From: Croceicoccus naphthovorans
Lineage (GTDB): Bacteria > Pseudomonadota > Alphaproteobacteria > Sphingomonadales > Sphingomonadaceae
Assembly (NCBI RefSeq): GCF_001028705.1
Contig: NZ_CP011770.1
Coordinates: 1,677,501-1,741,500 of the forward strand
DNA length: 64,000 nucleotides
Reading direction: 5' to 3'
Made by a program: the position numbers and the translations under genes. Of the stretch, positions 1 to 8,616 are shown one piece after another; the stretch's first letter is position 1; every line of letters starts with the position of its first letter. The notes beneath the pieces were generated by a model. It saw only the letters and a program-made list of their open reading frames with translations. It ran no database searches and was not told the DNA's origin.

Positions 1-266
1 TGGATGACGAGTGGATCACCGTGAACATCCCTGCCGGGATGCAGTCGGGCGAACAGCTGCGCAAACGCGGCGATGGCATGCCCGTATTGCAGGGCCGTGG
101 GCGCGGCGATCTGGTGGTCGAGGTCAAGGTCGAGACCCCGCGCAAGCTATCGACCAAGCAGAAGGAATTGCTCCGTGAATTCCAGCAGAGCGAAACCGAT
201 GCGCAGTGCCCGGAATCGCAGAGCTTTTTCGAGAAGATCAAAGCGGGCTTCACCGGCAAACGATAA
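1..266 (+). CDS. dnaJ: DnaJ chaperone, C-terminal fragment
   Basis: This is the 3' end of a gene that begins before the window. The open frame runs from base 3 to a TAA at 264-266 and encodes the last ~87 residues. The visible part has the C-terminal domain II pattern of DnaJ: an 'ITVNIPAGMQSG' strand, 'LRKRGDGMP', 'GRGDLVVEVKVETP', then the usual closing 'KLSTKQKELLREF' helix. In the family this region forms the substrate-binding and dimerisation end of the Hsp40 co-chaperone that delivers unfolded clients to DnaK. The J domain and zinc fingers would lie upstream and cannot be checked here. The converging patatin gene ends 10 bases downstream. Confidence 0.88.
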   Translation, partial: DDEWITVNIPAGMQSGEQLRKRGDGMPVLQGRGRGDLVVEVKVETPRKLSTKQKELLREFQQSETDAQCPESQSFFEKIKAGFTGKR

Positions 267-276
267 CGCGCGCCGG

Positions 277-2583
277 TCAGCCCAACCGTTCGCGCACCTC
301 GGTTTCCAACCGCTCGATCAGACCGCTCCGGCATAACTTGGCCTGACGCTCTTCCTCCAAGATCGCGAGGAAAGCCTCGCGCTTGATCGCCACGATCTCT
401 TCTTGCGGCACCACGCCTTCGCCCGCGAGGGTCGATGCCGTAATGTCGATCAATCGTTCCGCCCCGTGCAATCTGCCCCACAGATAGTCGTTTTCACGAT
501 AGGCGCGGCTGAAGAACGCGCCGAAGTTGTAGAACTCGATCCCCCGCAAGCTGGCGACCGCACCGCCGGGGCGGATGGTGCTGGCGTCTTCGGGCGAGAT
601 GCGATCGACTTTGATCGGATCGAACTCATCCAAACCCCTCGCGCCGAGCAGCGGGAGCGTGGCGATGTCGTAAAATGGAAAGCCGAGGTAGGTCAGTAGG
701 AGTTTGCGCCGCTGTTCTCGAGGAAGGGGGGACAGGCCATCGGCAAGGATCGAGTCGACCTGTGGATCGGTGTCCTTCAGGTTCCGTTTCTCGGCAATTG
801 CGGTCAGAACTGCCCTCGGATCGGTCAGCACTTGCTCGGCAATCCCGGCGAAATCGCGGCCCAGCGCCTCGATCTGCTCCAGCTTGCGATAGAGCGATAG
901 CGCCTTGTAAATCGCCTCTCGCGCGATTTCTCGTGTCTCCGGCTCCAGCTCTCCGCCAATATCGCCCGGTGCCAGACGGCGCGCCATCAGGCGCAATCGC
1001 CGTGTGCGAAAGCCGATGTCGTGCATGCGGAAAAACGCGATGGCGTCATCGTTCGCACCGCCGCCGGGGGCAGCCAGAGTCACCAGACCCTGCGCCTCGA
1101 AATGGCGCATCAGGCTACTGACCACGGCGGTCTGTTCGGGCGGATCGGCCTCTATCGCGCGGCAGATCAGGTTCGCCAGTCCGTCAAGGATACCGGCGTA
1201 TTTCGCCTGCGCATAGGAATGGAACGCGAACCCGGCCCTTTCCGCCGCCGCCTGCTGCGCGCGCCTGCGCCATTTGGTCAGGCGGTCGGCATTGGGTCGG
1301 TTGAGGAAAAGCGTTCGGCCCAGCAGCTTGTCGACCGTTGCCTCCACCTCTGGGCGCAGGGCGTCGATAATCCCGCGTATCCGCATGGCATCGGCCGAAT
1401 GGCGGGCGATTCGCTCCAGATCGTCGCGGATCGGCTGTTCGCGCGGGATCGAGGACAACGCGCCGAAGATCGCAGTGAAGAAACCTATGGGACGCGTCTC
1501 GCTCCGCATCCCGCCAAGACGGAAATCGGGGTGCGGGTCGATGTAGACGAAACGCCGGTCAACCTCGCGTGAAGCTGGCCGGTTTTCCAGCGCGGAGATG
1601 GCCTGCGCAAAGGGCGCGCCGACCAGCACGGCCCCATCGATGAGCGCCACGCTATCCAGATCGCCTGCATGGACATGGTGGGGCATGATCCGGCGCAAGA
1701 AAAGGTCGCGCCCCGGCCATTCGAACCAGCGCTCCTCCGCAAGCTCATCGATCTCCGACAGGACCAGCGGCGGGAAAGCTCCGGGAAAGCTGGCCGTGGC
1801 GCGCGCGGCCATGACCAGTTCTGGGCGGGCGGCCATCTCTGCTTCGCCGCCGTGTGCGCGAAATGAAATGGACAGGCGATGCTCGGCCTCGGTCGCGTCG
1901 GCAGGGCTGTTGACGTGGAGCGGCGCGCGATAGCCGCGAAAGTCCGTCGTCGTAACGAAGAGGTCGAGCGGATGGCCCTCAGGCACCAGCGGCTGACCCG
2001 GAGGTTGGTCACGCATCGCGGTCAGGGCATCATCGATCAGCCGCGAAAAAACGATCCCGGAGAAGGGCGGCGCGAACCATCGGCTGCGCATCAGGCGTGA
2101 GAGTTTGGCCCGCACTTCGGCCCGCGTTTCCGGCGCAACAGTGCGGCTGACCGCATTGCCGGGGCGGCGCAAGGCCCACTCGACCAGCGGTTGCGCCCAG
2201 ATTTTCGAGAATCGATGTCCGGGTCGCGCCTCTGGTGCCAGCAAAACATCGCTGTCGGCACAATCCAGCCACAGCCGCGTCAGCGGATCGAGCGAACGCC
2301 CGGTCAGCAGGGCCTGCGCCAGAAACACCGCGTTCATGCCCCCGGCGCTGGTGCCCGACAGGATGTCGGGCACGATCCGCAGCCGCGTGCCGCCGTGACG
2401 GCGGATCGACTGCAAGAGACGGTGGTAGGCGGCGGGCGATCCCGATGGGGCCGGCTCATCCTCACGGAAAGCCCGGCTCGCCTCGGCCAGCTTCAGGACC
2501 TCTTTCGTCACGCCATGCATATAGACGGCAAGGCTGACCCCGCCGTAGCAGACGAGCGCGATCCGTAGTTCCTTCTCCCGCAT
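277..2583 (-). CDS. Patatin-like phospholipase (long DUF3376-type)
   Basis: A 768-residue protein with an N-terminal patatin hydrolase domain. The oxyanion-hole stretch 'YGGVSLAVYMHG' lies near residues 13-24, the nucleophile elbow 'GTSAG' near residue 77, and a catalytic-Asp candidate 'DGA' near residue 315. The long C-terminal half is typical of the DUF3376 patatin class rather than short plant-like patatins. The expected activity is lipid acyl hydrolysis by a Ser-Asp dyad; the substrate is unknown. No signal peptide is visible, so it is probably cytoplasmic or membrane-associated. It converges on dnaJ and is divergent from radA. The start follows because the next upstream in-frame residues do not resemble the family and this ATG opens straight into the first strand. 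Confidence 0.85.
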   Translation of the reverse strand: MREKELRIALVCYGGVSLAVYMHGVTKEVLKLAEASRAFREDEPAPSGSPAAYHRLLQSIRRHGGTRLRIVPDILSGTSAGGMNAVFLAQALLTGRSLDPLTRLWLDCADSDVLLAPEARPGHRFSKIWAQPLVEWALRRPGNAVSRTVAPETRAEVRAKLSRLMRSRWFAPPFSGIVFSRLIDDALTAMRDQPPGQPLVPEGHPLDLFVTTTDFRGYRAPLHVNSPADATEAEHRLSISFRAHGGEAEMAARPELVMAARATASFPGAFPPLVLSEIDELAEERWFEWPGRDLFLRRIMPHHVHAGDLDSVALIDGAVLVGAPFAQAISALENRPASREVDRRFVYIDPHPDFRLGGMRSETRPIGFFTAIFGALSSIPREQPIRDDLERIARHSADAMRIRGIIDALRPEVEATVDKLLGRTLFLNRPNADRLTKWRRRAQQAAAERAGFAFHSYAQAKYAGILDGLANLICRAIEADPPEQTAVVSSLMRHFEAQGLVTLAAPGGGANDDAIAFFRMHDIGFRTRRLRLMARRLAPGDIGGELEPETREIAREAIYKALSLYRKLEQIEALGRDFAGIAEQVLTDPRAVLTAIAEKRNLKDTDPQVDSILADGLSPLPREQRRKLLLTYLGFPFYDIATLPLLGARGLDEFDPIKVDRISPEDASTIRPGGAVASLRGIEFYNFGAFFSRAYRENDYLWGRLHGAERLIDITASTLAGEGVVPQEEIVAIKREAFLAILEEERQAKLCRSGLIERLETEVRERLG

Positions 2584-2669
2584 GGCCCATAGATGGCACC
2601 ACGCGGGCCATGTTGCAAAGGCAAACCTGCGCGCTTGCGTTCCATTTATGTTCCGATTAGGCGAGGGGC

Positions 2670-4046
2670 ATGGCCAAACCGAAACGCCGATATGTCTGCC
2701 AGGCTTGCGGCAGCGTCTCTAACCGCTGGCAGGGGCAATGTGCCGACTGCGCCGAATGGAATACGCTGGTAGAAGAAGCGCCGGAAACGGTGTTCTCCGC
2801 CAAGCACGACCTGTCGGGCGGGGGCAGGGCGATTACTTTCGTATCACTCGATACGCCAGAGCCCTTGCCGGTGCGGCGCAAGACCGGGCTGGCGGAGTTT
2901 GACCGCGCGCTGGGCGGCGGGCTTGTGCCGGGCAGTGCGGTTCTGATGGGCGGCGATCCGGGGATCGGCAAGTCAACCCTGCTGTTGCAAACGGCGGCAG
3001 CGATTGCGCGCAGCGGCGGCAGCGTCGTCTATATCAGCGGTGAGGAGGCATCGGGGCAGGTTAGGCTGCGGGCGGAGAGGCTTGGGCTGGCCAATGCGCC
3101 CATCAAGTTGGCCTCTGCCACGTCGGTCCGCGACATCCTGACGACATTGGGCGGGATGGAATCGCCCGACCTGTTGGTGATCGATTCGATCCAGACGATG
3201 CATTCGGACCGGATAGAGGGCGCGCCGGGGACGGTCAGTCAGGTGCGCGGCTGTGCGCAGGAACTGATCCGCTTTGCCAAGACCAGCGACTGCGCGATGG
3301 TCATGGTCGGCCACGTCACCAAGGACGGTAACATCGCCGGTCCGCGGGTGCTGGAACACATGGTCGACGTGGTGATGAGTTTTGAGGGGGAACGCTCGCA
3401 CCAGTACCGCGTGTTACGGGCAATCAAGAACCGCTTTGGCGCGGTGGACGAGATCGGCGTGTTCGCAATGGAGGGAGCAGGGCTGGCCGAAGTCTCCAAC
3501 CCGTCCAGTCTGTTTCTGTCGGGCCGCGACGAACCGTTGGCGGGAAGCGCAGTGTTCCCGGCGCTGGAGGGCACGCGGCCCGTTCTGGTCGAGATTCAGG
3601 CGCTGATCGTGCGATTGCAATCTGGGGCAACGCCGCGGCGTGCAGTCGTGGGCTGGGACTCGGGGCGGCTGGCGATGTTGCTGGCGGTGCTCGAATCGCG
3701 CTGCGGGCTGAGCTTTTCGACGGCGGAGGTCTACCTCAATGTCGCGGGCGGCTATCGCCTGACCGATCCGGCGGCGGATCTTGCGGTGGCGGCGGCGCTT
3801 ATCTCTGCGCTGTCGGATAATCCGCTGGCCGCGCGGTCGGTGTGGTTTGGGGAGGTATCGCTGGCGGGCGAGATCCGACCGGTCGCGCATTCGTCGATCC
3901 GTTTGCGCGAAGCGGCAAAGCTGGGGTTCGACGTCGCATTCGGTCCGTCGGACGGCGGGAAAAACGGGGGGAATGGAGGCGGCGTGAACTTTCACGGTCT
4001 CACAACCGTGCTTAATCTCGTTGACCGGATATTAGGTAGTAAATAG
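2670..4046 (+). CDS. radA: DNA repair protein RadA
   Basis: A 458-residue RadA/Sms. It starts with a C4 zinc finger (CQAC near residue 11, CADC near residue 28), then a RecA-like ATPase core with Walker A 'GGDPGIGKST' near residue 95. The RadA-specific 'KNRFG' motif lies near residue 252, and a Lon-protease-like C-terminal domain ends at about residue 440. In the family it is a branch-migration helicase acting with RecA on recombination intermediates. Length and motif order match the family. The start codon follows an 'AGGCGAGGGGC' ribosome-binding stretch. cvpA follows after 9 bases, a common alphaproteobacterial pairing, so the two are likely co-transcribed. Confidence 0.96.
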   Translation: MAKPKRRYVCQACGSVSNRWQGQCADCAEWNTLVEEAPETVFSAKHDLSGGGRAITFVSLDTPEPLPVRRKTGLAEFDRALGGGLVPGSAVLMGGDPGIGKSTLLLQTAAAIARSGGSVVYISGEEASGQVRLRAERLGLANAPIKLASATSVRDILTTLGGMESPDLLVIDSIQTMHSDRIEGAPGTVSQVRGCAQELIRFAKTSDCAMVMVGHVTKDGNIAGPRVLEHMVDVVMSFEGERSHQYRVLRAIKNRFGAVDEIGVFAMEGAGLAEVSNPSSLFLSGRDEPLAGSAVFPALEGTRPVLVEIQALIVRLQSGATPRRAVVGWDSGRLAMLLAVLESRCGLSFSTAEVYLNVAGGYRLTDPAADLAVAAALISALSDNPLAARSVWFGEVSLAGEIRPVAHSSIRLREAAKLGFDVAFGPSDGGKNGGNGGGVNFHGLTTVLNLVDRILGSK

Positions 4047-4055
4047 CGTCCCCTC

Positions 4056-4592
4056 ATGACGGCATTCGATATCGCGGTCCTTGTGATCGTTGCCCTTTCG
4101 GCCCTTGGCGGCCTTTCGCGCGGTTTCGTGCACGAGGTGCTGGCGCTGGCCGCATGGGTCGCGGCGGTTGTTGCAATCTATTTGTTTCATGGCGTTTTGA
4201 CCGATCTGATCCTCGGTTTTTTTGCCGACAACGGGCTGAATGCAGCGTTGGTGGCGTTCATCCTGCTGCTTCTGGTGCCGCTCTTCGTGATGCGGGCACT
4301 GGCGCGTTGGGCCGGGTCGAAGACGCGGGAATCGGCTCTGGGCTTTGTCGATCGCGTGCTCGGTCTGGGATTTGGACTGGTGAAAGGGATCGTGCTGGTC
4401 GTGCTGACCTTCTCGATCATCGCGCTGGGCTATGACACCGCGTGGAGCGCCGAGGGGCGGCCTGAATGGGTCACCAAGGCGCGGGTTTATCCCTTCGTGC
4501 ATGCGGCCAGCAACGAGCTGGTGGACACGGTATCGAAGCGTAAAGACCTTTTGCTGGAGGAGCGCGAGGCAGCGCAAAAGGAAGAGGCGTGA
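4056..4592 (+). CDS. cvpA: CvpA family membrane protein
   Basis: A 178-residue inner-membrane protein with four predicted hydrophobic helices (about residues 4-22, 27-48, 62-85 and 103-128). It has the CvpA signature opening, a short helix followed by 'LGGLSRGFVHEVL', and a charged C-terminal tail rich in Glu, Lys and Arg. CvpA proteins were first linked to colicin V production and are now seen as general envelope-homeostasis proteins with poorly defined chemistry. It sits between radA and a NifU-like gene. Its stop overlaps the next start by four bases (GTGA), so translation is probably coupled. Confidence 0.9.
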   Translation: MTAFDIAVLVIVALSALGGLSRGFVHEVLALAAWVAAVVAIYLFHGVLTDLILGFFADNGLNAALVAFILLLLVPLFVMRALARWAGSKTRESALGFVDRVLGLGFGLVKGIVLVVLTFSIIALGYDTAWSAEGRPEWVTKARVYPFVHAASNELVDTVSKRKDLLLEEREAAQKEEA

Positions 4593-5014
4593 GCGCGGAG
4601 CGGCTCTATACGCCCGAAGTGCTGGCGGCGGCGGTATCGCTGGCCGCGCGCCCGCTTGATCCGCGCTTCGAACTGCGCGGAACGGCACGCTCGGCAAGTT
4701 GCGGCAGCCAGTTGGAACTAGGGCTGTTGCTCGATGACGCGGGCACTGTTTCCGATATCGGGATCGCCGCCCGCGCCTGTGCAATCGGTCAGGCGAGTGC
4801 GGCCATTTTTGCCGACGGCGTTACTGGCAAAACAGCGAGCGATATCGATAGGGCTCGAATGGATTTGGCCGCATGGCTGGTTGGCAAGGATGCCAAGCCC
4901 GACTGGCCCGGCCTCGATCTGATCGCACCTGCCCGGGCCTATCCGGCGCGGCACGGCGCGATCATGTTGTCGTGGATCGCGGCATGCCGGGCGTTGGGCA
5001 GGGTGGAGGCCTGA
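4589..5014 (+). CDS. NifU/IscU-like iron-sulfur scaffold protein
   Basis: A 141-residue protein of the NifU N-terminal (IscU-like) fold as found in many alphaproteobacteria. The core pattern is a Cys in 'ARSASCGSQLEL' (near residue 36), a second in 'AARACAIGQASAAIF' (near residue 60) and a third in 'WIAACRALG' near the end. IscU-type scaffolds use three Cys to assemble Fe-S clusters. The C-A-x-G-x-x-S pattern matches the second ligand. The start is a GTG overlapping the cvpA stop. No SUF or ISC genes are adjacent, so the assignment rests on sequence alone and a purely structural role cannot be excluded. Confidence 0.75.
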   Translation: MSAERLYTPEVLAAAVSLAARPLDPRFELRGTARSASCGSQLELGLLLDDAGTVSDIGIAARACAIGQASAAIFADGVTGKTASDIDRARMDLAAWLVGKDAKPDWPGLDLIAPARAYPARHGAIMLSWIAACRALGRVEA

Positions 5015-5100
5015 TGCTCCCCAAGACCGCGCAATGCTTGGCAAAGGTGGGGTTGGCGGATTAAGGGCCGTTTCTCTTACGGCAAGCAGGGGAGAGGGAC

Positions 5101-6747
5101 TTGGGCGGCGTCGTGGCAAGTGAACCGGATGGCGAACTCAGCCAGTCCGACACGAAACTGGTGGTGGGCGCATCGTCGGTCGGCACCATCTTCGAATGGT
5201 ACGATTTCTTCATTTACGGCACGCTTTCGGGCCTGATCGGCGCGGCGTTCTTTCCCGGTGACAACGCGGTTTTGCAGACCCTGCTCGTCTGGGCCGGGTT
5301 CGCCATCGGCTTCGGGTTTCGTCCGCTTGGCGCGATCCTGTTCGGTTATCTGGGTGACAAGCTGGGGCGCAAGTACACGTTCCTCGTCACCGTCACGCTG
5401 ATGGGCGTGGCGACGGCGGGGGTCGGGCTGGTTCCTTCGGCGGAAAGCATCGGCCTGCTCGCGCCCGCCATCGTGATCCTGTTGCGCATCCTGCAGGGGC
5501 TGGCGCTGGGGGGCGAATATGGCGGCGCGGCGATCTACGTTGCCGAACATGCGGCGCCGGAAAAGCGCGGTTTCTATACCTCGTTCATTCAGGCGAGCGT
5601 CGTCGGCGGCTTCGTGCTGTCGATCATCGTCGTGCTCTTGTGTCGCTGGTTCATTCCGGCGGAGGTGTTTGCCGACTGGGGCTGGCGCGTGCCGTTCCTC
5701 ATTTCGATCCTGTTGCTTGGCGTATCGCTGTGGATGCGGCTGAAGCTTTCGGAAAGCCCGGTATTCCGCGCGATGAAGGCGGCTGGCGAGACGGCCGCGA
5801 ACCCCTTCGTCGAAAGCTTTACTTATCCCGGCAATCCGAGGCGCATTTTCGTCGCACTGTTCGGCGTGACGGCAGGTTTGACGACGATCTGGTATACCGC
5901 GTTTTTCTCGACCTTGTCGTTCCTCAAAGGTCCGATGAAGGTCGAGGATGAGACGGTAGAGTTCATCATGCTGGTTGCCGGGCTGATCTCGATGTCGTTT
6001 TATGTGATCATCGGCAAATGGTCGGACAAGATCGGCCGAAAAAAGCCGATTGTCTGGGGCAACGCCGCGATTCTGATCCTGATGTTCCCGCTGATGTGGG
6101 GTATTGGCGCGCTCGCCAATCCCGAACTGGCGCGTTCGGCGGAGCGAAATCCGGTGGTCGTCAGCGGGCCGGACTGTAGCTATAACCCCTTCGCGGACCT
6201 GACCGGCGACGAGCAATCGGACTGCGGACGGTTGCTGGAAACGCTGACCGGGGCGGGTGTCTCGTACGAGTTGGCCGAGGCCAATGCGGTGGCCATGACG
6301 GTCGGCGGGCGCGCGGTAGATCTTTCCGGCATCGACTGGACCGATGGCGCGGCGCGCAAGGATGTCGTGCTCGGCGCATTACAGCAGGACGGGTACAATT
6401 TCGAAAAGCAGGTGCCGCCGTTTGCCAACATTGTCGGTATCGTAGGCCTGATCCTTGTCTTTGGGTTCCTTTCAGCGGCAAACTACGGCGGGGTTGCGGC
6501 TTTGCTGGCAGAGATGTTCCCACCGCGCATCCGGTACAGTTCCATGTCGATCCCCTATCACATCGGGGCGGGTTATTTCGGCGGGTTTTTGCCTCTGATC
6601 GCCGGGTATATCATTGCCAAGACGGGCAATCCCTATTCGGGGCTGTGGTATACGTGGGTCTTCGTCGCCATATCGCTTGTTGTCGCGGCGTGGGGCCTGA
6701 AGGGCGGTCCGCCGCGCGATTTTGAGGATAGCGAAACCACCGCCTGA
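5101..6747 (+). CDS. MFS transporter, metabolite:H+ symporter-like, with extra soluble insert
   Basis: A 548-residue twelve-helix major facilitator. The N-terminal half carries 'GTIFEWYDFFIYG', the MFS loop 'GYLGDKLGRKY' and 'LRILQGLALGGEYGGAAIYVAEHAP'-like text typical of the MHS (ProP/ShiA/KgtP) subfamily; substrates in that group include organic acids, osmolytes and dicarboxylates. The second MFS loop reads 'GKWSDKIGRKKP'. Between about residues 340 and 440 lies a ~100-residue polar stretch with two Cys that ordinary MHS carriers lack, most likely a periplasmic loop. The TTG start is chosen because a strong 'GGGGAGAGG' lies 5-12 bases upstream; a GTG at 5113 is the alternative. The stop overlaps the alr start. 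Confidence 0.85.
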   Translation: MGGVVASEPDGELSQSDTKLVVGASSVGTIFEWYDFFIYGTLSGLIGAAFFPGDNAVLQTLLVWAGFAIGFGFRPLGAILFGYLGDKLGRKYTFLVTVTLMGVATAGVGLVPSAESIGLLAPAIVILLRILQGLALGGEYGGAAIYVAEHAAPEKRGFYTSFIQASVVGGFVLSIIVVLLCRWFIPAEVFADWGWRVPFLISILLLGVSLWMRLKLSESPVFRAMKAAGETAANPFVESFTYPGNPRRIFVALFGVTAGLTTIWYTAFFSTLSFLKGPMKVEDETVEFIMLVAGLISMSFYVIIGKWSDKIGRKKPIVWGNAAILILMFPLMWGIGALANPELARSAERNPVVVSGPDCSYNPFADLTGDEQSDCGRLLETLTGAGVSYELAEANAVAMTVGGRAVDLSGIDWTDGAARKDVVLGALQQDGYNFEKQVPPFANIVGIVGLILVFGFLSAANYGGVAALLAEMFPPRIRYSSMSIPYHIGAGYFGGFLPLIAGYIIAKTGNPYSGLWYTWVFVAISLVVAAWGLKGGPPRDFEDSETTA

Positions 6748-7802
6748 TGTCCGCCAAGCCGCACCCGGAAATACCCCCGCCCGCCCTGCGCCTGTCGGTC
6801 GATCGCGCCGCTCTGGCCGCGAACTGGCGCGCGCTTGATGCGATGTCAGACCGGGCGGCAACCGCGTCGGCTGTGAAGGCGGATGCCTATGGCGTGGGCA
6901 TTCACAACGCAATGCCTGCGCTATTGGAAGCGGGATGCCGCGATTTCTACGTGGCGCATTGGTGTGAGGTTGTCGGGGCGCTGGACCATTGCGATGCGGC
7001 GTCGCTGGCCGTCCTGCATGGGCCGGTGAATGCTGCGGATTGCGCCTATGCGCGGGCGACCGGTGTGCGGCCAGTGCTCAACAGCTTGCAGCAGGTGCGC
7101 ATCTGGCTGGAAAGTGGCGGAGGTCCCTGCGATCTGATGGTTGATACGGGCATGAACCGGCTCGGCCTGCGTCCAGAGGAATTGGGCGATCCGCTGGTGG
7201 CTCGGTTGGAAGTCGATGTCTTGATGTCGCACCTTGCCTGTGCAGATGAGGACAGTGCGGCGAATGACCACCAGCGGTCCGCCTTTGCAGCGATTTTGGG
7301 CACCGTCCCGCACCACCGGGCCAGCCTGGCCAACAGTGCGGGGATCGCGCTTGGCGAAGCGTATCGTTTCGACCTGACCCGTCCCGGCCTTGCGCTCTAC
7401 GGCGGCGTGCCCCGGCACGAAATGCATGGCAAACTGTCGCAAGTCGTCACGCCAGAGGCCGCGATATTGCAAGTTCGCCACGTTCCTGCCGGAGAAACCG
7501 TCGGTTATGGTGGCACTTACCGCGCAACACGGGACACGGCGGTCGGCATCGTCGCGTTGGGCTATGCCGATGGCTATCTGCGGTGTTGGAGCGATCTGGG
7601 CATGTTGCGCAGCGAAGGGCGCAAATTACCCGTAATCGGCCGCGTTTCGATGGACATGACCGCGATCGACCTGTCCGCCGCCCCCGATCTCGCCGAAGGC
7701 GACTGGGTCTCGGTCGAGTACGATCTTCCTTCCGCCGCACAAAAAAGCGGGCTTAGCCAGTACGAGTTGCTGACCGTCCTTGGACCCAGAATTCGTAGCT
7801 GA
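6747..7802 (+). CDS. alr: Alanine racemase
   Basis: A 351-residue fold-type III PLP enzyme interconverting L- and D-alanine for peptidoglycan. The PLP lysine sits in 'SAVKADAYGVG' near residue 34, the active-site Arg context is 'DTGMNRLGLRP' near residue 134, and the second catalytic Tyr lies in 'ETVGYGGTYRA' near residue 255. Its ATG shares one base with the TGA of the upstream transporter, so coupling is likely. That could suggest the transporter handles an amino acid or cell-wall metabolite, which is only inference from position. Confidence 0.93.
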   Translation: MSAKPHPEIPPPALRLSVDRAALAANWRALDAMSDRAATASAVKADAYGVGIHNAMPALLEAGCRDFYVAHWCEVVGALDHCDAASLAVLHGPVNAADCAYARATGVRPVLNSLQQVRIWLESGGGPCDLMVDTGMNRLGLRPEELGDPLVARLEVDVLMSHLACADEDSAANDHQRSAFAAILGTVPHHRASLANSAGIALGEAYRFDLTRPGLALYGGVPRHEMHGKLSQVVTPEAAILQVRHVPAGETVGYGGTYRATRDTAVGIVALGYADGYLRCWSDLGMLRSEGRKLPVIGRVSMDMTAIDLSAAPDLAEGDWVSVEYDLPSAAQKSGLSQYELLTVLGPRIRS

Positions 7803-7910
7803 ACCGTCTGGCCCTATTTCAGTTGGCTCGGCCATTGTGCATATGCTAATAGCGGTTGCAGCATAAACCTGCGGCACGTGACCGCTTTTGGGCAGGAGGC
7901 ACGGATATCT

Positions 7911-8474
7911 GTGGCTGATACCGAGAAGAAAGATGATGTGATCATCATCAAGAAATACGCCAACCGGCGCCTCTATAACACCGACTCGTCCAGCTATATC
8001 ACGCTGGATCACCTTGCCGAGATGACGCGCAACGGCGTCGATTTTCAGGTTATCGACGCGAAGAGCGGTGCGGATATCACCCACCAGATCCTGACCCAGA
8101 TCATCATGGACGAAGAGGCCGGCGGTTCGCAGATGCTGCCCGTCAGTTTCCTGCGCGACCTGATCGGGATGTACGGCAATTCGATGCAGTCGATGATCCC
8201 GCACTACCTTGAAATGTCGATGCAGCATTTCCGCGAAAATCAGCTGAAGATGCGCAAGGCGCTGGAAGATAGCCTTGGCACCAACCCGCTGGCCAAGCTG
8301 GCGCAGCAGAACATGGCGATGTTCCAGGCCGCGACCGAAGCATTCATGGCCGCGCGCCCGAATGCCGGCGGCGAAGCCGCGCCCGCCGAGGGCGAGGAAA
8401 AATCGGACGAGCTGGACACGCTGCGCAAGCAGATGTCCGAAATGCAGAAGCAGCTGGACAAGCTGGGCAAGTAA
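7911..8474 (+). CDS. phaR: PhaR, polyhydroxyalkanoate synthesis regulator
   Basis: A protein of 187 residues that opens with the PHB/PHA accumulation regulator DNA-binding domain: 'IIIKKYANRRLYNTDSSSYITL', here split as 'KKYANRRLYNTD' then 'SSYITLDHLAEM', followed by the second PHB_acc repeat 'DITHQILTQIIMDEE'. The C-terminal third is Ala/Glu-rich and ends in a coiled coil. In the family it represses phasin and PHA genes and senses polymer granules. I chose the GTG at 7911 because AGGAGG lies at 7894-7899 with good spacing; the upstream GTG at 7878 has no such site. No pha synthase genes are in this window. Confidence 0.9.
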   Translation: MADTEKKDDVIIIKKYANRRLYNTDSSSYITLDHLAEMTRNGVDFQVIDAKSGADITHQILTQIIMDEEAGGSQMLPVSFLRDLIGMYGNSMQSMIPHYLEMSMQHFRENQLKMRKALEDSLGTNPLAKLAQQNMAMFQAATEAFMAARPNAGGEAAPAEGEEKSDELDTLRKQMSEMQKQLDKLGK

Positions 8475-8616
8475 GCCCGCTTGGCAATATGTCCCAGCCC
8501 GCCTAGTGGGCTGATGGTCCGGTGCCGATGGCACAAAGATGGGGCGGCTGTGATGGGCGCCCCTTCTTCGTCGGGCCAGCATTTTAAAGACCCGATCAAA
8601 CGAAGGCAGTCTCCCC

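Noticed and set aside
4056..5014. Colicin V-type bacteriocin operon suggested by cvpA
   Set aside because: The neighbours are radA and a NifU-like gene; CvpA is a general membrane protein despite its name.
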